From contig VICG01000007.1 of the NCBI GenBank assembly GCA_008692225.1, positions 2,204,501 through 2,268,500 on the forward strand: DNA of 64,000 nt. The letters run 5' to 3'. Below the pieces are notes generated by a model. The model had not been told where the DNA came from. It worked only from the letters and a program-made list of their open reading frames with translations, and did not search any database. Each line of letters begins with the position of its first letter. Position 1 is the first letter of the stretch. Positions 10,488 to 22,440 of the stretch are shown in pieces. This DNA comes from Monilinia fructicola. Its lineage: Eukaryota; Ascomycota; Leotiomycetes; Helotiales; Sclerotiniaceae. A program made the translations under genes and the position numbers.

Positions 10488-13280
10488 ATGGCAGATGTAC
10501 AGAGTACCATCAAGGAACAGGCCGTTGATGACGAGGCAAGATCCATAGGGAGGATCAGCTATGATACCACAGGCCAATTGTTATCCCCAAGTAAGAATTG
10601 AAAAGCTGTCGAGATATCCCTAAATCCTGAATCATGAAAAACTAATGCTGGGTGCGTTTTCCTCTCAGTTGAACAATCTCGCTACACTTCTGGCTGGACC
10701 CCACTTGCGAAGAAGTACAGTCGACCTTTGGGTAAATTTGCATCTGTCGATCATCGAATACTGGGCGATGGAGGAAAAAGTGGATTGACTCCTCGAGAGC
10801 ACACCACAACGCTCGGTAAAAACAAAAGAAAGAACAGATCGGAGAAAACCCCGGTAGATCTCGAGATATACCAGAGGAAGAGATTCAACGGATTCACAAA
10901 TTTGGATCTAGATTCAATCCAAGCATTGGCCGCCTTGGACACCAACGTGATCCATCAAAACCTTGAAAACCCTATTCATCCATGCTTTGCACTGGAGAGA
11001 TGGGTGGTAGAGAGTCAAATGCCGAAGCATAAGGGGGCTATACCAATTCTCGGACGAGAGGAAGGATTCTGGATCGTGAGTATCTACTTTGAAGTGGAAG
11101 GATACACCTTCTTCCAACATGAATCTGAGATTCTGATACCGACTGATGTTTCTACTTCCTAGGCGAATAATCCCGTGGTCTGGAGAATGTTGAAACCTTG
11201 CCTACGGCTCGCAACGCTGATGTTGCATCATGAATGTAAATACTCGTGGTATGTGCCAAGATATCTCATTGCAGCCTTCCAAGTTGACTCTGCTCTCAGG
11301 CTAGATGCGCTTCTCAATGGCCGCTCTGAAGCTGTCCCAAATAGCCCCAAAGGACTAAAACTGCAGCGTTTCTTTTCCAGAAGACACGGCGAAAGGATCA
11401 ATCATTGTTCACCGGAAATCATTGAAAGAACAATACAGGACTTAACATCAAGAGTTGTTTTGGGATTTCACAGCGGATATGAGGATGTAGCGACGGGTCT
11501 ACCTCGTTCTCGCACAAGCCGTAATGCAATAACAAGGAACCATACCGTGTATGATAGGATTGAGGTGTTGATTTCGATAGAACTGGCGCAGCCTCTTCTA
11601 AGAATTGATTTGACGGATGCTGAGAAGTATGCTGCATAACCTCTCAAGTCATCTTCGCTTGTTAATCCATATACAGGATGGGCAATCGGCTAAGGGTTGC
11701 GACTACATTAGTCCACGAGTTTGCGGTAAGTTGTTTGGGCAATACTATCCATTCAATGAAGATCAGGGTTTTCCTAATATGCAACATGAGCTAGCATGCT
11801 ATACGGAGATGCATCATTAATCAGAATGAAGATTGTGACGATAAAGTGGCAGAGGGAGAGAATGAGCCTTATTTCGAAGACGAACCTCTTGCAGAGCTAG
11901 GATATTCATTTATTGAAAATTTAAGTCTCCGCAGATACGATGAAGTCCCGATGCTAACAGGATGAATAGATCTGGGGAGGTCAGCCGACATCACTCATCA
12001 CCCAAGTATACAATCGCGGTGGCCCTGGTCTTCCTAATCTCGGCATCGTCAAAACGAGCTGGTTCACGGACAAGAACAAATCCTACCAAACATCGAGAAA
12101 AGCTCCGCCATTGAATCGGAAGCCTAGAAGAGGGCGGATCGATACGTTTCACACATACGATTACTGGCCTGTACCAACATCATGGTATGGAACTCTCTTC
12201 ACCGAAGAATTTTGGGGAAATGTCAGGAAATTCGGCCCTGAGGCGAAGAAGATGAAGATTGAGACGTTCGGGATGAGATTCCTCTCGGATGATCATCCTG
12301 ACGCAAGGACAAGAATAGACGATGGGCGTATGAATATTGGAGGTGGATGGCCTTATGAAGCACCCCAGACCAGGGGCAAAACCAAGAGATTCAGAATCAA
12401 GAGCAAGATCGCATCGACACTCACTCAGCAGGCTAATGATGACGATATACGGGAAAATCATGACCCACTAGACTACCTGAATGCGAGACCACCGATCGTC
12501 ACATATTCATGTCCGAGATGGGACGATATCACCGGGTATCTTTTCGATCACCGCGGACCATTAGAACTGGCCTTGGATAGCATGGGAGTCCTGTCCGAGC
12601 CAGCATTTTTTCGATACACATCCGGGACCACGGAGGAATCACACTTACGCCTATGGAGTTCCGAGGATTTTTGGGCGTCGCTAATGAGAGAGAAGAGTTG
12701 TTTCTGTAAGGTCCATCATCATCCTTGACTGCACGGGGACATGGGTATATCTAACCACCATCACAGATGGGAACCATTTCCGGGCTTCGGCATCGTGAAG
12801 CGTATTGCCACAGGTTGGCCCCCGCCAACTCCCGGACCGAATTCAATATCCTTGCCAACACCGATTGGCGAGCCAGATCAAGAAGATATGGAAACGTTGG
12901 ATAATTTGATGTCGGATCAAGAAGTTCAAGAAGCCTTGTATGAATACTGTGGCGAGGGCCGAGACTTGGATATCGAAACTTTCCGAAGGTGGCTCGTGTA
13001 TCGATTCGATGCGGAGGAGTTCAACGGGGAGAACGCGACCGAGGAGTTTCGAGATATCATTTGGGAGACGGTGCGAGAGGGGGGTGCATACTTTACGTGA
13101 GTGATGGTCCACACACTTTTCGAGAAATTAAGCAATGGGATATGGCATGAATAGTTTTCGATTGTTCTCGCTAATCAAATGGTAACTCCTAGGCTCGGCC
13201 CAAAAGACATTGTACGATTTATATACCCGTTGAAGATATTCGAGAAGAGAAAGCAGATGAATTTACGAAAGAGAGGATGA
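10488..13280 (+). CDS. Uncharacterised fungal protein with an HExxH (HEFAH) metallopeptidase-like motif
   Basis: I propose eight exons: 10488-10590, 10669-11075, 11163-11626, 11677-11725, 11795-11924, 11970-12705, 12767-13096, 13193-13280. The first four junctions are canonical and in phase. Exon 4 is only 49 bp and encodes NRLRVATTLVHEFA; exon 5 starts HAI, so the motif HEFAH is completed across the intron. HExxH is the zinc ligand pair of gluzincin/SprT-like proteases; the third ligand is not evident. Exon 5 ends ELGYSFIEN and exon 6 begins IWGGQP, but the 5/6 and 6/7 junctions do not keep phase with canonical sites, so exon 6 is out of frame. Indels or wrong boundaries are likely. About 769 codons in total. 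Function unknown; the peptidase role is inference. Confidence 0.65.
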
Positions 13281-13966
13281 AGACGTTGAAAAAAGAAAGC
13301 AGATGGTGCTGACTCCGGGATTCTATCCACGTGAAATTGGGCCCAGAAACTTCAAGGCTTGATAGTCTCGAGGATGTCAAAGGAGAAACAAGCCATTGCG
13401 TGTATGAGTTCCCACAAGGGTATAAGGTTCCTGGAAATTTAGTCGTTCTATACATCATCACAATAGACCTTTCATCCACAGAACCAGATCAAATCCTTGT
13501 GTGATCATATCGTATTTTCTTCCATGCAATCATAGATCGCAGGAATACCCCAGGAGCGACCGCGTAAAGCTCCTGGCAGATCAACTCCGCAGCCTTGATA
13601 ACTCTCAGTGCGAAAACTTCCCATTCCCCATATTGAACACCATAGCCGATTGCATACCATCACTGCAACCATGATTTCTACACAGTTACAGTGACAATAC
13701 TATGGTCACCGACCACAGGATCACTGGTGGATCCCTGGCGAATATGGGATCTTGATTCTTGAATCTTGAGATCTGGTTGTAGAAGTATATCTTGAAGTCG
13801 ATGGTTAAAATATTCTATAGCGTAAGTCTTTCTCATATTCTCTCTGAAGACAACCCTATCGAAGTGATAGGATCAGTCTGCAGGCGGTAGGAGGGTTACA
13901 ATGGGAAGGTTTCTTTTGAAGAGGCGGGGCAGTGCGGGTTTAAGATTATAATTAGTTATCTACTTA
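13281..13966. other. Intergenic, nothing recognised
   Basis: About 690 bp of ordinary composition between the HEFAH gene and the AT-rich island. No gene or repeat supported. Confidence 0.5.
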
Positions 13967-14604
13967 GGCGCGCGTCTTAAAAGAGGCAAAAGCGAATATA
14001 AAACTTATAATCATTCAACGAAACTTTAATATAATCTTATATAATTTATACAAATTATAAATTGAGTATTTTTATACTTTCCTATAAAAATTTTATATTA
14101 CAAGAATCATTTTCAAAAGAATACTAATACTACATAGTTAGTGATTTTAGAGAATTTTATAATTTATTAATATATTAATTTAAATTTTAACAATATATAA
14201 ATTGTAAAAACTAAAATAATAGAAAAATAATATAAGCTTAAAGTTTTATTAAATATTTTTGGAATTTACGATTATTTATTATATTAATATATATATTAAT
14301 ATAAAAAGTAAAAAATTAAAATTTTTAATAAAAATAATAGAAAACGTAGATTATTATAAAGCTAATCTTTATTAAAACTAATTAATACTTTTTATAGCTA
14401 TACTATTACAATCGTTTTTATCAATAATATTAGCAACGCTAGCGATATCGCTTTTATTAATATACTAAAGCTATTACCTTTATTAGTACTAACTCCTTTC
14501 GTAATAATAGTTATAAATATATAAATATATATATATAATCTAAATAAGCGAATTTACTCCTTTGAAACTTATAAATTTTCCTAACTTTTTAACTTTACTT
14601 AGAG

Positions 14605-15655
14605 TTGTTTGAGGTTAATGCCGGGCTAAAAATTAATTGAAAAACGAAATATGTATTTTTATATATTTAGCCTTTAGAAAATTATAATATACAAATAAAT
14701 AAGATAAATATAATAAAAAATACTTTAAATATTATAAAGTTAAAAAATATCTAATAAACGTTTTAAGTTTTTTAAATATTAAAACTTTTTTATATATTAA
14801 TAAACTTAAGAATATAAGAAAATTTACGACTTTTAAAGGGGTAAATTCGCTTATTTAAATTATAAAAGTATATTTTTTTTATTAAAAATATAAATTTTTT
14901 ACTTTTTATATTAATATATATATTCGTATAATGAATAATATTAAATTCTAAAAATATTTAATAATACTTAATTATAATAAAAGCATTATATAATTTATAA
15001 AATCGAAATAAATACTATTATTATAAATAATGTTTTAATAAAATATATTATAATTATAGTTTGAGTAAAAGATATTATAATATAAATTTATAATAAATTA
15101 TATAATAAAATATTTATTATTTAAACGATTATAAATCGTATAATTCTATATATATAATATAAAAAGTTTTATTAAATATTTTTAGAATTTAATATTATTC
15201 ATTGTACTAATATATATATTAATATAAAAAGTAAAAAATTTATATTTTTAATAAAAAAATATACTTTTATAATCCAAATAAGCGAATTTACCCCTTTAAA
15301 AATCGTGAATTTTCTTATATTCTTAAGTTTATTAATATATATTTTAAGTATTAATAAAGATATAAAAAATTCTAAAATAAGCTATTTGAAATTTAGCTTT
15401 TATTTTATTATTTGATAGAATTTAATAAGTTCAACTATAATATTCATTAAACTATTTAATATTTATATAAATTTTCAATATTTATATATTTTATTATATT
15501 ATTATTCATTTAATATTAGGCTTTATAGTATAAAATTTTTATAGCAAGTATTAAAATACTAAATTTACAATAACTATAATTTTTATAAAATTATATAAAG
15601 GTTTCGTAAAATAATTACAAGTTATATTTTTAGCCCGGTAATTTAAAACAACGCT
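14605..15655. mobile_element. Inner inverted-repeat element remnant
   Basis: The left end reads GTTGTTTGAGG, then GCCGGGCTAAAAAT. The right end, reverse-complemented, reads GTTGTTTTAAATTACC, then GGGCTAAAAAT, and continues into the same AT-rich terminal repeat (ACTTGTAATTATTTTACG) seen in the outer element. The same end motif (GGTTAATGC, then GGCTAAAAAT) recurs inverted at 21170-21210. No open frame survives. Confidence 0.45.
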
Positions 15656-15793
15656 ATATATTAATATATATTCTAAGTATCAATAAAGATATAGATTTTT
15701 TAAAAATAGAGAATTTTAGATTTAGCTTCTCTTTTATTATTTAATAAAATCCAATAAGTTTAATTATAATATTCATTATACAATTTAATATTA

Positions 15794-16765
15794 AGTCGCC
15801 TATCCTACTTCTCGCCACCCCTTGATTTGACTAGTATTTTTTTTAGGAAGCAACCCTTAGACAAGGGTCATATAACCATCCGAGCTAGTATTTAAGTGGA
15901 AAGGATCTTCAATCCTTTCCTTTTTCTCCTTATGAATAACTATATTATTTTAATTAACCCCTCTGTTTCCTCGTAACTCGTTACAATTTTATATTAAAAA
16001 CGATTATTATAATATATTAATAACTCTACAATAAATAAATATATGATTTTAAAATTTTAACTCGAGCTTTTATATATACTCATTAATAGATAATAAAAGT
16101 CTTAAACTTTTATAATTTTTCTATAAATAGTGATAAAAGATTATAAAAAATTTAACTTTTAATTTTCGATTTCTATATAACTCATTATACTAAATCAAAA
16201 TCTTTAAAGAGAAATTATCTTTTATCTAATAAAAATAACTAAAAATAATTTGAAATCTTTTAAGGAATTTATTATTTTAATAATGCATCATCATTTGTAA
16301 TAAATATTCAATATAGATTCTGAAATTTCAATAATGAGATTTTAGGTTGAAAATTTAAAAGTCCAATTTACTTAATACTTATAAATTATTATATATACTT
16401 TCAATAGCTTATCTTGATTATATATTTATTAATATATTTTATAAAAAGTTTATAAATTATTTCTAATCATTTTTATTAAGAAGCTATAAATTCTTTTTTT
16501 TCAAAGTTTCAATTCTGTAAATAATTTCTATATAAATCTAAACCCGAAAATCCTCATCTTATATACTTCTATATTCCTCATTATAAAAAAAATCGCAAAA
16601 ATTTAAGATTTCTAAAATCTATTAATAATTTTATATAAAAGCTTTACTTAAAATTTAAAAAATATATATTTATTCTTCGTAGAGTTATTAATAAATGAAA
16701 ATAGCTATTTTTAATATAAAATACTAGCTAAATGATAGGGGGGGCGAAAAGTACAGTAGGCGATT
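15794..16765. mobile_element. Inverted-repeat transposon copy 1 (non-autonomous, ~970 bp)
   Basis: It begins AGTCGCCTATCC and ends, inverted, in AGTAGGCGATT, with about 50 bp of imperfect terminal inverted repeat ending at CTAGTATTT on the left and AATACTAGCTAAATGA on the right. It aligns along its length with 28020-29007 after removing the solo LTR each contains. The body is AT-rich and non-coding. The flanks are TA-rich, so the target duplication cannot be fixed here. Confidence 0.75.
15841..15985. mobile_element. Solo LTR 1 (145 bp) nested in transposon copy 1
   Basis: This is a G/C-containing island starting AGGAAGCAACCC and ending CTCGTTACA, flanked by a perfect 5 bp duplication ATTTT (15836-15840 and 15986-15990). 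It matches 28291-28440 closely, but lies beside the left terminal repeat instead of about 270 bp inside. Its 5' end reads TTTTAGG where copy 2 has TGTCAGG, so the canonical TG is mutated here. In the other transposon copy the same position is uninterrupted. Confidence 0.8.
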
Positions 16766-17010
16766 TAATATATAAATCTTCAATATTCACATACTGTACT
16801 TCATCATACCTACCACTCCAAGGCTATTTATTCATCCAATATCAAGCATGACAATACAATTTTTTATTTACGAACAGAGATAAAAAACACTACATCTATA
16901 ACATTTATGACTTGTATAAAATTATATCAAGGTCTCGTGGAAGAATTACAAATTTCATATTTGTATATGCGTAATTAATTAATTATGCCTCGTTTTTGAA
17001 AACCCCGCCC

Positions 17011-17407
17011 CCGAGTACTCTAGAGAGAACTAGACGTTGCTCGAGTAATTGTTCTTTATCGCTACCCTACCTACCACCTACCACCTACCAGGTGACCATT
17101 CCATTCATTACCCACCCCTTCGGTTAAAATCGAGGAGAGAGTAGGACTAACGAGTCTTCAAGTAGCCGTGGAGCTTGACATCACACGCTTTTTAATGCTT
17201 CCTCAATGATGCGAATAAAACATCTCAATTAACATGAATAACATTCCTTCAATTGTTTATGATTTTCATCTCGACTATTACATAAAAGTTGTACATGTTT
17301 TGTCTATCATGAAGCTATACATCATTATGAATATCCTACTTTCAATCCTATCCTCATGATACATCTTTTATCAAAATATCCATCTTGTCTCCGTGAAACT
17401 CGTACAC
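17011..17407. other. Intergenic, 3' of MSC2
   Basis: About 400 bp of non-repetitive sequence between the transposon island and the MSC2 stop codon; presumably includes the MSC2 3' UTR. Confidence 0.45.
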
Positions 17408-19175
17408 CTATGAAAACCTTGAATTCGTATTCGTTTGACTGCTATTTCTAGCGCCCCCACACCAGCAACTTGCATCTCCATCCTTCTCTACTTGAACCAC
17501 AACATCTACTCCTTTACTCAAAAGAAATGCTCTTGTTCTAGTCAAAACATCCTCAAGATCGGACCCTCTGGTCGCAATAACATGCATCACTCCTAAAACT
17601 GGTTGATTCTTATCACCTAACCAGAACTTTGGAACGGTATATGCTTGAACTCCACGTAAATCGCTCACACCAGCCAAAGTATTTCGTAGGTTGTATTCGG
17701 TATCGTCGGGAATCGTTAAAAGGAGTTTCTTGGCACTACTTTTGACCAAAGGAATTGATGAGAGAAAGATGAGAACTGCGATGAGGCAAGATGCGAGAGG
17801 ATCCCAACCAGACCATCCGACAAAATATATCAAAATGGTAGAGACAATGACTGCAGCACTGCCCATGGTATCTGCAAGTACATGAAGAAAAATACCTCTC
17901 ATGTTTTCATTATCATGTGAATGACCTCCATGTGAATGACCATGTGAATGATCATCATGGATAATTGATGGCTCCTTCTTGTGATCATGTTCGCAATGTC
18001 CATCGTGGGAATTGGAGTCGTGAGAATGAGAATGAGAATGAGAATGAGAATGTCCATGTGAATGTCCATGATCATGACCATGATCATGATCATGCCCATG
18101 ATGATGATGACCAAAGCAAGCCATACCAACTAAATTGACTGCCAATCCCAATGAACTCACCACAAAAAGTTCCATCAATCGTTTCGTTTCTCGTCCTTCT
18201 GCCAATCTTTCCGTAGCTTCTATCATAATCTCAATACTAATCAATCTATCGAGATGTTAGCTTAGATCAGCCATCTAGAGATGAATACCAACATCAGGAA
18301 TACGCCATTTCCAAATCCCGACAAACTCTCAATCTTTCCAAACCCATAAGGAAATCTTTGACTAGGTGGCCATTTACTTGCAACTGCGGCGAACAATCCT
18401 ACTCCAAGTGCTAAACAATCAAAAAACATATGTATACTGTCGCTCAAAAGACCCAAAGAATCCGTGACGAATCCGTAAAAAGCTTGAACGATCATAAAGG
18501 TGAAATTGAGACTATATGAATTAGCATGTTTCTCCAATCATTTCAGATGAAAGCCAACCTCATAAAATAAAAGATTCTCCGCGAATCTTTGCTTGCTAGA
18601 ATTGTGTGTAAAAGAGGCCATCTGTGCGCGTATGGCAAGATGAAGCTTGTAAATCTTGATTTTGTCTCTATCGATGTGCCATGTAAATGATTGTGATGAT
18701 CATGATCATGATGGTGGTCGTGGGATGCTACATCGTTCACTGGAGGCTCATAAGTGCCGGATATTGAACCCTTTTCGAAAGCGGCAGACATTGGCGCTGC
18801 TTCACTCCATGACGGTGATGGTATGTATGATGCTGAATGTTCATGGCTATGATTGTATTTATGACCATGCGCATGCGAATGAGAGTGGGAGTGATTATGG
18901 TTGTGTTCGTGTTCGTGCTCATGCAGAGTTCCGGAATGATCGTGGGAATGACTGTGTAAACTTGAGATGGATTGATTTAAAGGTCTTGACCTATTCGCAG
19001 AGTATTGTGAGGATCGACTTGAATTTGAATGTGAGGGCGAATGCGAGTGTGAGTGTGGGAGTGAGTGTGAGTGTGAGGGTGAGTGCGAGTGTGAGTGTGA
19101 ATGGCCATGACCAAGTCCATGTCCATGATGACTATTCGTAATTGCTGAAGCTGGCAGAGCATATGAAGAGGCCAT
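17408..19175 (-). CDS. MSC2: ER/Golgi-type zinc transporter Msc2 (cation diffusion facilitator)
   Basis: Three exons on the reverse strand. The start is ATG 19175 (MASSYALPAS); the frame is open slightly further upstream but from TTG. The N-terminal half is a long His/Ser/Gly-rich cytosolic region. Exon 1 ends YFM and, after a 47 bp intron (18512-18558), exon 2 continues SLNFTFMIVQAFYG. SDSIHMFFD gives the TM2 metal site (HxxxD), and GKIESLSGFGNGVF follows. The second intron is unclear: GT-AG at 18237-18292 keeps phase but shortens TM3. Exon 3 has the His-rich loop (HGHDHDHGHDHGHSHG) and HVLADTMGS, the TM5 HxxxD site, then a C-terminal domain ending CWCGGARN. Msc2 forms a zinc importer of the secretory pathway with Zrg17 in yeast. 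Confidence 0.87.
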
Positions 19176-20149
19176 AACTTGTGAGTTATGGAATTGATCA
19201 AACGAGCTATGAAGCCCGGATATATTCAAGGACTCTCTCTACATATATTGTCGTCTTGTCTCTTGTCGTTTCTAGTTTCTACCGCCCGTACTCGTACTTT
19301 TCCGGATTTGATTTGCGCTTGAGATATGTCGCCCTCGGGTAGATTGTGAGAAGGTGAGAAGCTTTGACGATGAAAGTGGATAGAATAGACTTGCAGATGA
19401 CAGACGGATGGATGTGGAAGGGGAGAAGGGGAGAAGGAAGTGAATTAATATATATATATATGTGTGTGTGTATATATGAGTGTATGTATATATATATATA
19501 TATTATATATATCGTATTATTATATTGTATGCTGTACTGTACTGTACTTAGTATATCCTCGTTGATTGATGGGATTGAGTGGATTGAAGATCTTTAATGA
19601 TTCTCATCCAATGAGTTTCTTAATGAAAGTTTGGTGATTGAAATGAAATCAAAGATGGAAGGAAGGAAAGGATTGAAGTGAAATAGAGTAGAGTAAAGGA
19701 AATTGAATTGAATTGAGTTGAATTGAAAGATTGAACTGGAATATACCTAGGTAGATAGAAAGTAACAATAATAAACCCACAGTACAAGACTTCACTTGTA
19801 ATAATTACTACTTCTACTTCTACTTCGACTTCTTGTTCCTTATTCCTTACGTTCCAAGGTTACACACACTACAGCGACTACTCCGTACACACATCCATAC
19901 CCATGGACCATCCATCACATTATCACATACAGCTGAGTGCGAATGAAAATAAGAATATCCGGAACGAGCTAGGAAATAGTCCCTTGGGAAGAATTATGCA
20001 CATGATGATGGATGAGGGATGATGGATGAGGGATGAGGGATGATCGATCATCCTACCAAAGTCTTGGGAAGAAGAAAAAGAACCAAGAAGGGAGGGAGGA
20101 CGGGAGGATGAGAGGAAGGAACTTCAAGGGACCTCGGGATTTAGAATCA
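19176..20149. promoter_or_regulatory. Upstream region of MSC2 with microsatellites
   Basis: Contains TA/TG microsatellite at about 19447-19512, GA-rich stretches (AGGAAGGAAAGG, GAATTGAATTGAATTGA) and one TACTCCGTAC motif at 19879-19888. No gene supported. Confidence 0.5.
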
Positions 20150-21190
20150 CCTATAGCCCAAAACAACTTTATCAACGAGATCATCATCATTATTAATACT
20201 ATGAGTAGGCGTATTAAAGATCTTAAAAAGAATTTTACTTTATTTTTTTTATATTACTTATATTTAAAACTTTAATAAACTAAGTTTAAATATTAATTAT
20301 AAGAATTAAATATTAAATTAAGTAAAGCATTAAATCTTATATTATATACTAATTGTAATTTAGTTTTATCTATTAATATTTAATTTATAAAAGCTTTTAA
20401 AAATAATATTAAAATAATATAAATAATTTTAAATAGATATAATTATAAAAATAATATATATAATCTATTAATTTAAATAAAAGTTATTAGTATAAATAGC
20501 TTTTAATAAGATATATTATAATATAAATTTATAATAAATTTCTATAATAAAATATTTATTATTTAAAGAATTATAAATTTATTTTCTTATATATAATTCG
20601 ATATATATATAATTCGATATATATATAATTCGATATATATATATATATATTCAATATATATATAATTTAATATATATATAATTCAATATATATATATATA
20701 AGAAGAAGAAGAAATATTAAATTTTATTAAAGAATTTTATATATTTATAATTTTCATATAAGTTTATAGATTATATATACCTTTTATTACTATATTTAAT
20801 AAGAATTACTTATACTTTTATCTTCTTATTTTAAAAAGATTTTATAAATCGAGGACTAATAATAGAACTAAACTAAAACTAATATATAATAAAGAATTAA
20901 ATAATATTTTTCAATACAATTTCTAATTTCTTTATAATTATAATTAAATTTGATTAATATAAAATATAAATATAAATAAATAACTATAATATTTTTAAAA
21001 TTCTATTTTATATATAATAAAATTTTTAATTTTCAAGATTTAAAAAATGATAAACGTTTATTTTTTTAATTTCTTAAATATTTTAAGGTATTATTTATAA
21101 TTCTATATATATCCGTTGATTGATTATTATATTTTAAAGATCTAATGTAAATTTTATTTTCGATTAATTTTTAGCCTAGCATTAACCAAT
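20150..21190. repeat. AT-rich (RIP-like) repeat remnant
   Basis: An AT-only tract including tandem ATATATATAATTCG-type units at about 20582-20700. Its right edge near 21170-21200 carries, inverted, the end motif of the 14605-15655 element (GGCTAAAAAT preceded by GGTTAATGC), so it is probably another decayed copy of that family. No coding frame. Confidence 0.5.
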
Positions 21191-22440
21191 AACAACACCT
21201 AGAGTAAGTAGTAAGAAGTAAGTATGTACCTAGTAGTAATAGGTAAATGAATACAAACCTTGGATAGCTTTTGACTTTGGATTTTTGACTTTTTCCCCCT
21301 TGAATCATTCTCGGTATTCTTCTACTGCCCAGGTGTACTCCGTACTCTGTATGCTTGCAATAGATCTAGATAGATATCGATAGATATACTCCGTATTATT
21401 TGATTATATGTTGATGTATGTTGAGTATTCATGCTCCACCAGCTCTCTCCTCTACTCCGTACAGTATCATCTTTCTCATCCCTTTCCTCTCGCCTCCCCT
21501 CTCCGCTCTTCTTCCCCTCCTCATTCCTATGTCAAGACATCAATTCTCATCCAATCAATCATCTTAGTCATCTTCATCATCTTACTGCAGAATCAAAATC
21601 CCACTTACTATTTTAGAAAGATAACGTAATCAGATCAATCAACCAACGGTGAACTAACAACCCTTCCAGTTCAATTTATATTGCCATCAATGACAGACCG
21701 CCTTTCACTCAATGATATCTCATTTTGCCCAATCACCGACTTTTTGTGATCAATCAATCCTGTTGATCTGTCAAAATAATAAATACTGAGGTTGGTTTGC
21801 ATGAAGTGGAGTGAAATACTACATATGAGTATGTACAGTACCTATGTACGGAGTAAAACAGTAGCTATCTATTGCACCTATCATTTAATTACCACTTTGG
21901 TTTACTCCGTACTACTTGGACTAGTAGCATCTAATCCTTAAAAGGAAAAATGATACAATAAATAATATAATAAATAATACAATAAATAATACAATAAATA
22001 CATACAAATAAATAATAACCTTACAATAAATAATACAATAAATAATACAATAAATAATACAATAAATAATATAATAAATAATATACAATAAATAATACAA
22101 TAAATAATACAATAAATAATACAATAAATGATACAATAAATAATACAATAAATAATACATTCATCCAATTCATCTATTCATAGCTCTTTAACTCTCTCTC
22201 AAACCTCAATCTTCAATCTTCAAACTTCATTCGCGAACAGATCTATTCTCGTCAAATCTCCATCACCTTCTTTACCTAGGTAATCATCTACCTTCTTGAA
22301 CCTCCAGGGCTTTCTCAGACATCCATGGATGAAGGCATAATCTTTCCTTTCCTTCGTTTCTATTCATGGTCGTTTCAAACTAGATAGCAATATCTGGAAA
22401 CATCCGAATTTCATCTGAATCTTAAGACCACCACCACGTT
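21191..22440. promoter_or_regulatory. Upstream region of ALG1 with clustered TACTCCGTAC motifs and a 12-mer repeat
   Basis: TACTCCGTAC or its complement occurs at 21336, 21453, 21846 and 21903, with a one-base variant at 21387. Positions 21951-22160 are an imperfect tandem array of ACAATAAATAAT. It should contain the ALG1 promoter. Confidence 0.5.

Larger units (their letters stand above)
13967..17010. mobile_element. Composite AT-rich (RIP-like) transposon island bounded by inverted repeats
   Basis: The sequence is almost pure A/T with stops in every frame. Its left end (AGGCGCG, then AAAGAGGCAAAAGCG and AACTTATAATCATTCAACG) is an imperfect inverted copy of its right end (TTATGCCTCG and GCCCC near 16990-17010, preceded by a degenerate form of the same ~150 bp). 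The right end keeps more G/C, suggesting uneven mutation. Related ends flank the element at 44695-45522. Inside are a further inverted-repeat unit (about 14605-15655), the ~970 bp element at 15794-16765 and a solo LTR. No transposase can be read. Confidence 0.6.

Noticed and set aside
15345..15790. Direct repeat of ~125 bp considered as paired LTRs of a short retroelement
   Set aside because: No TG...CA ends, no primer-binding site and no target duplication; more likely duplicated or layered transposon ends.
18656..19141. 161-codon frame on the plus strand
   Set aside because: Antisense shadow of the His-rich MSC2 N-terminus; repeats of one strand keep the other open.
21921..22168. Two overlapping hydrophobic frames rich in Tyr/Leu/Ile
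   Set aside because: Translation of the ACAATAAATAAT tandem array, not a membrane protein.
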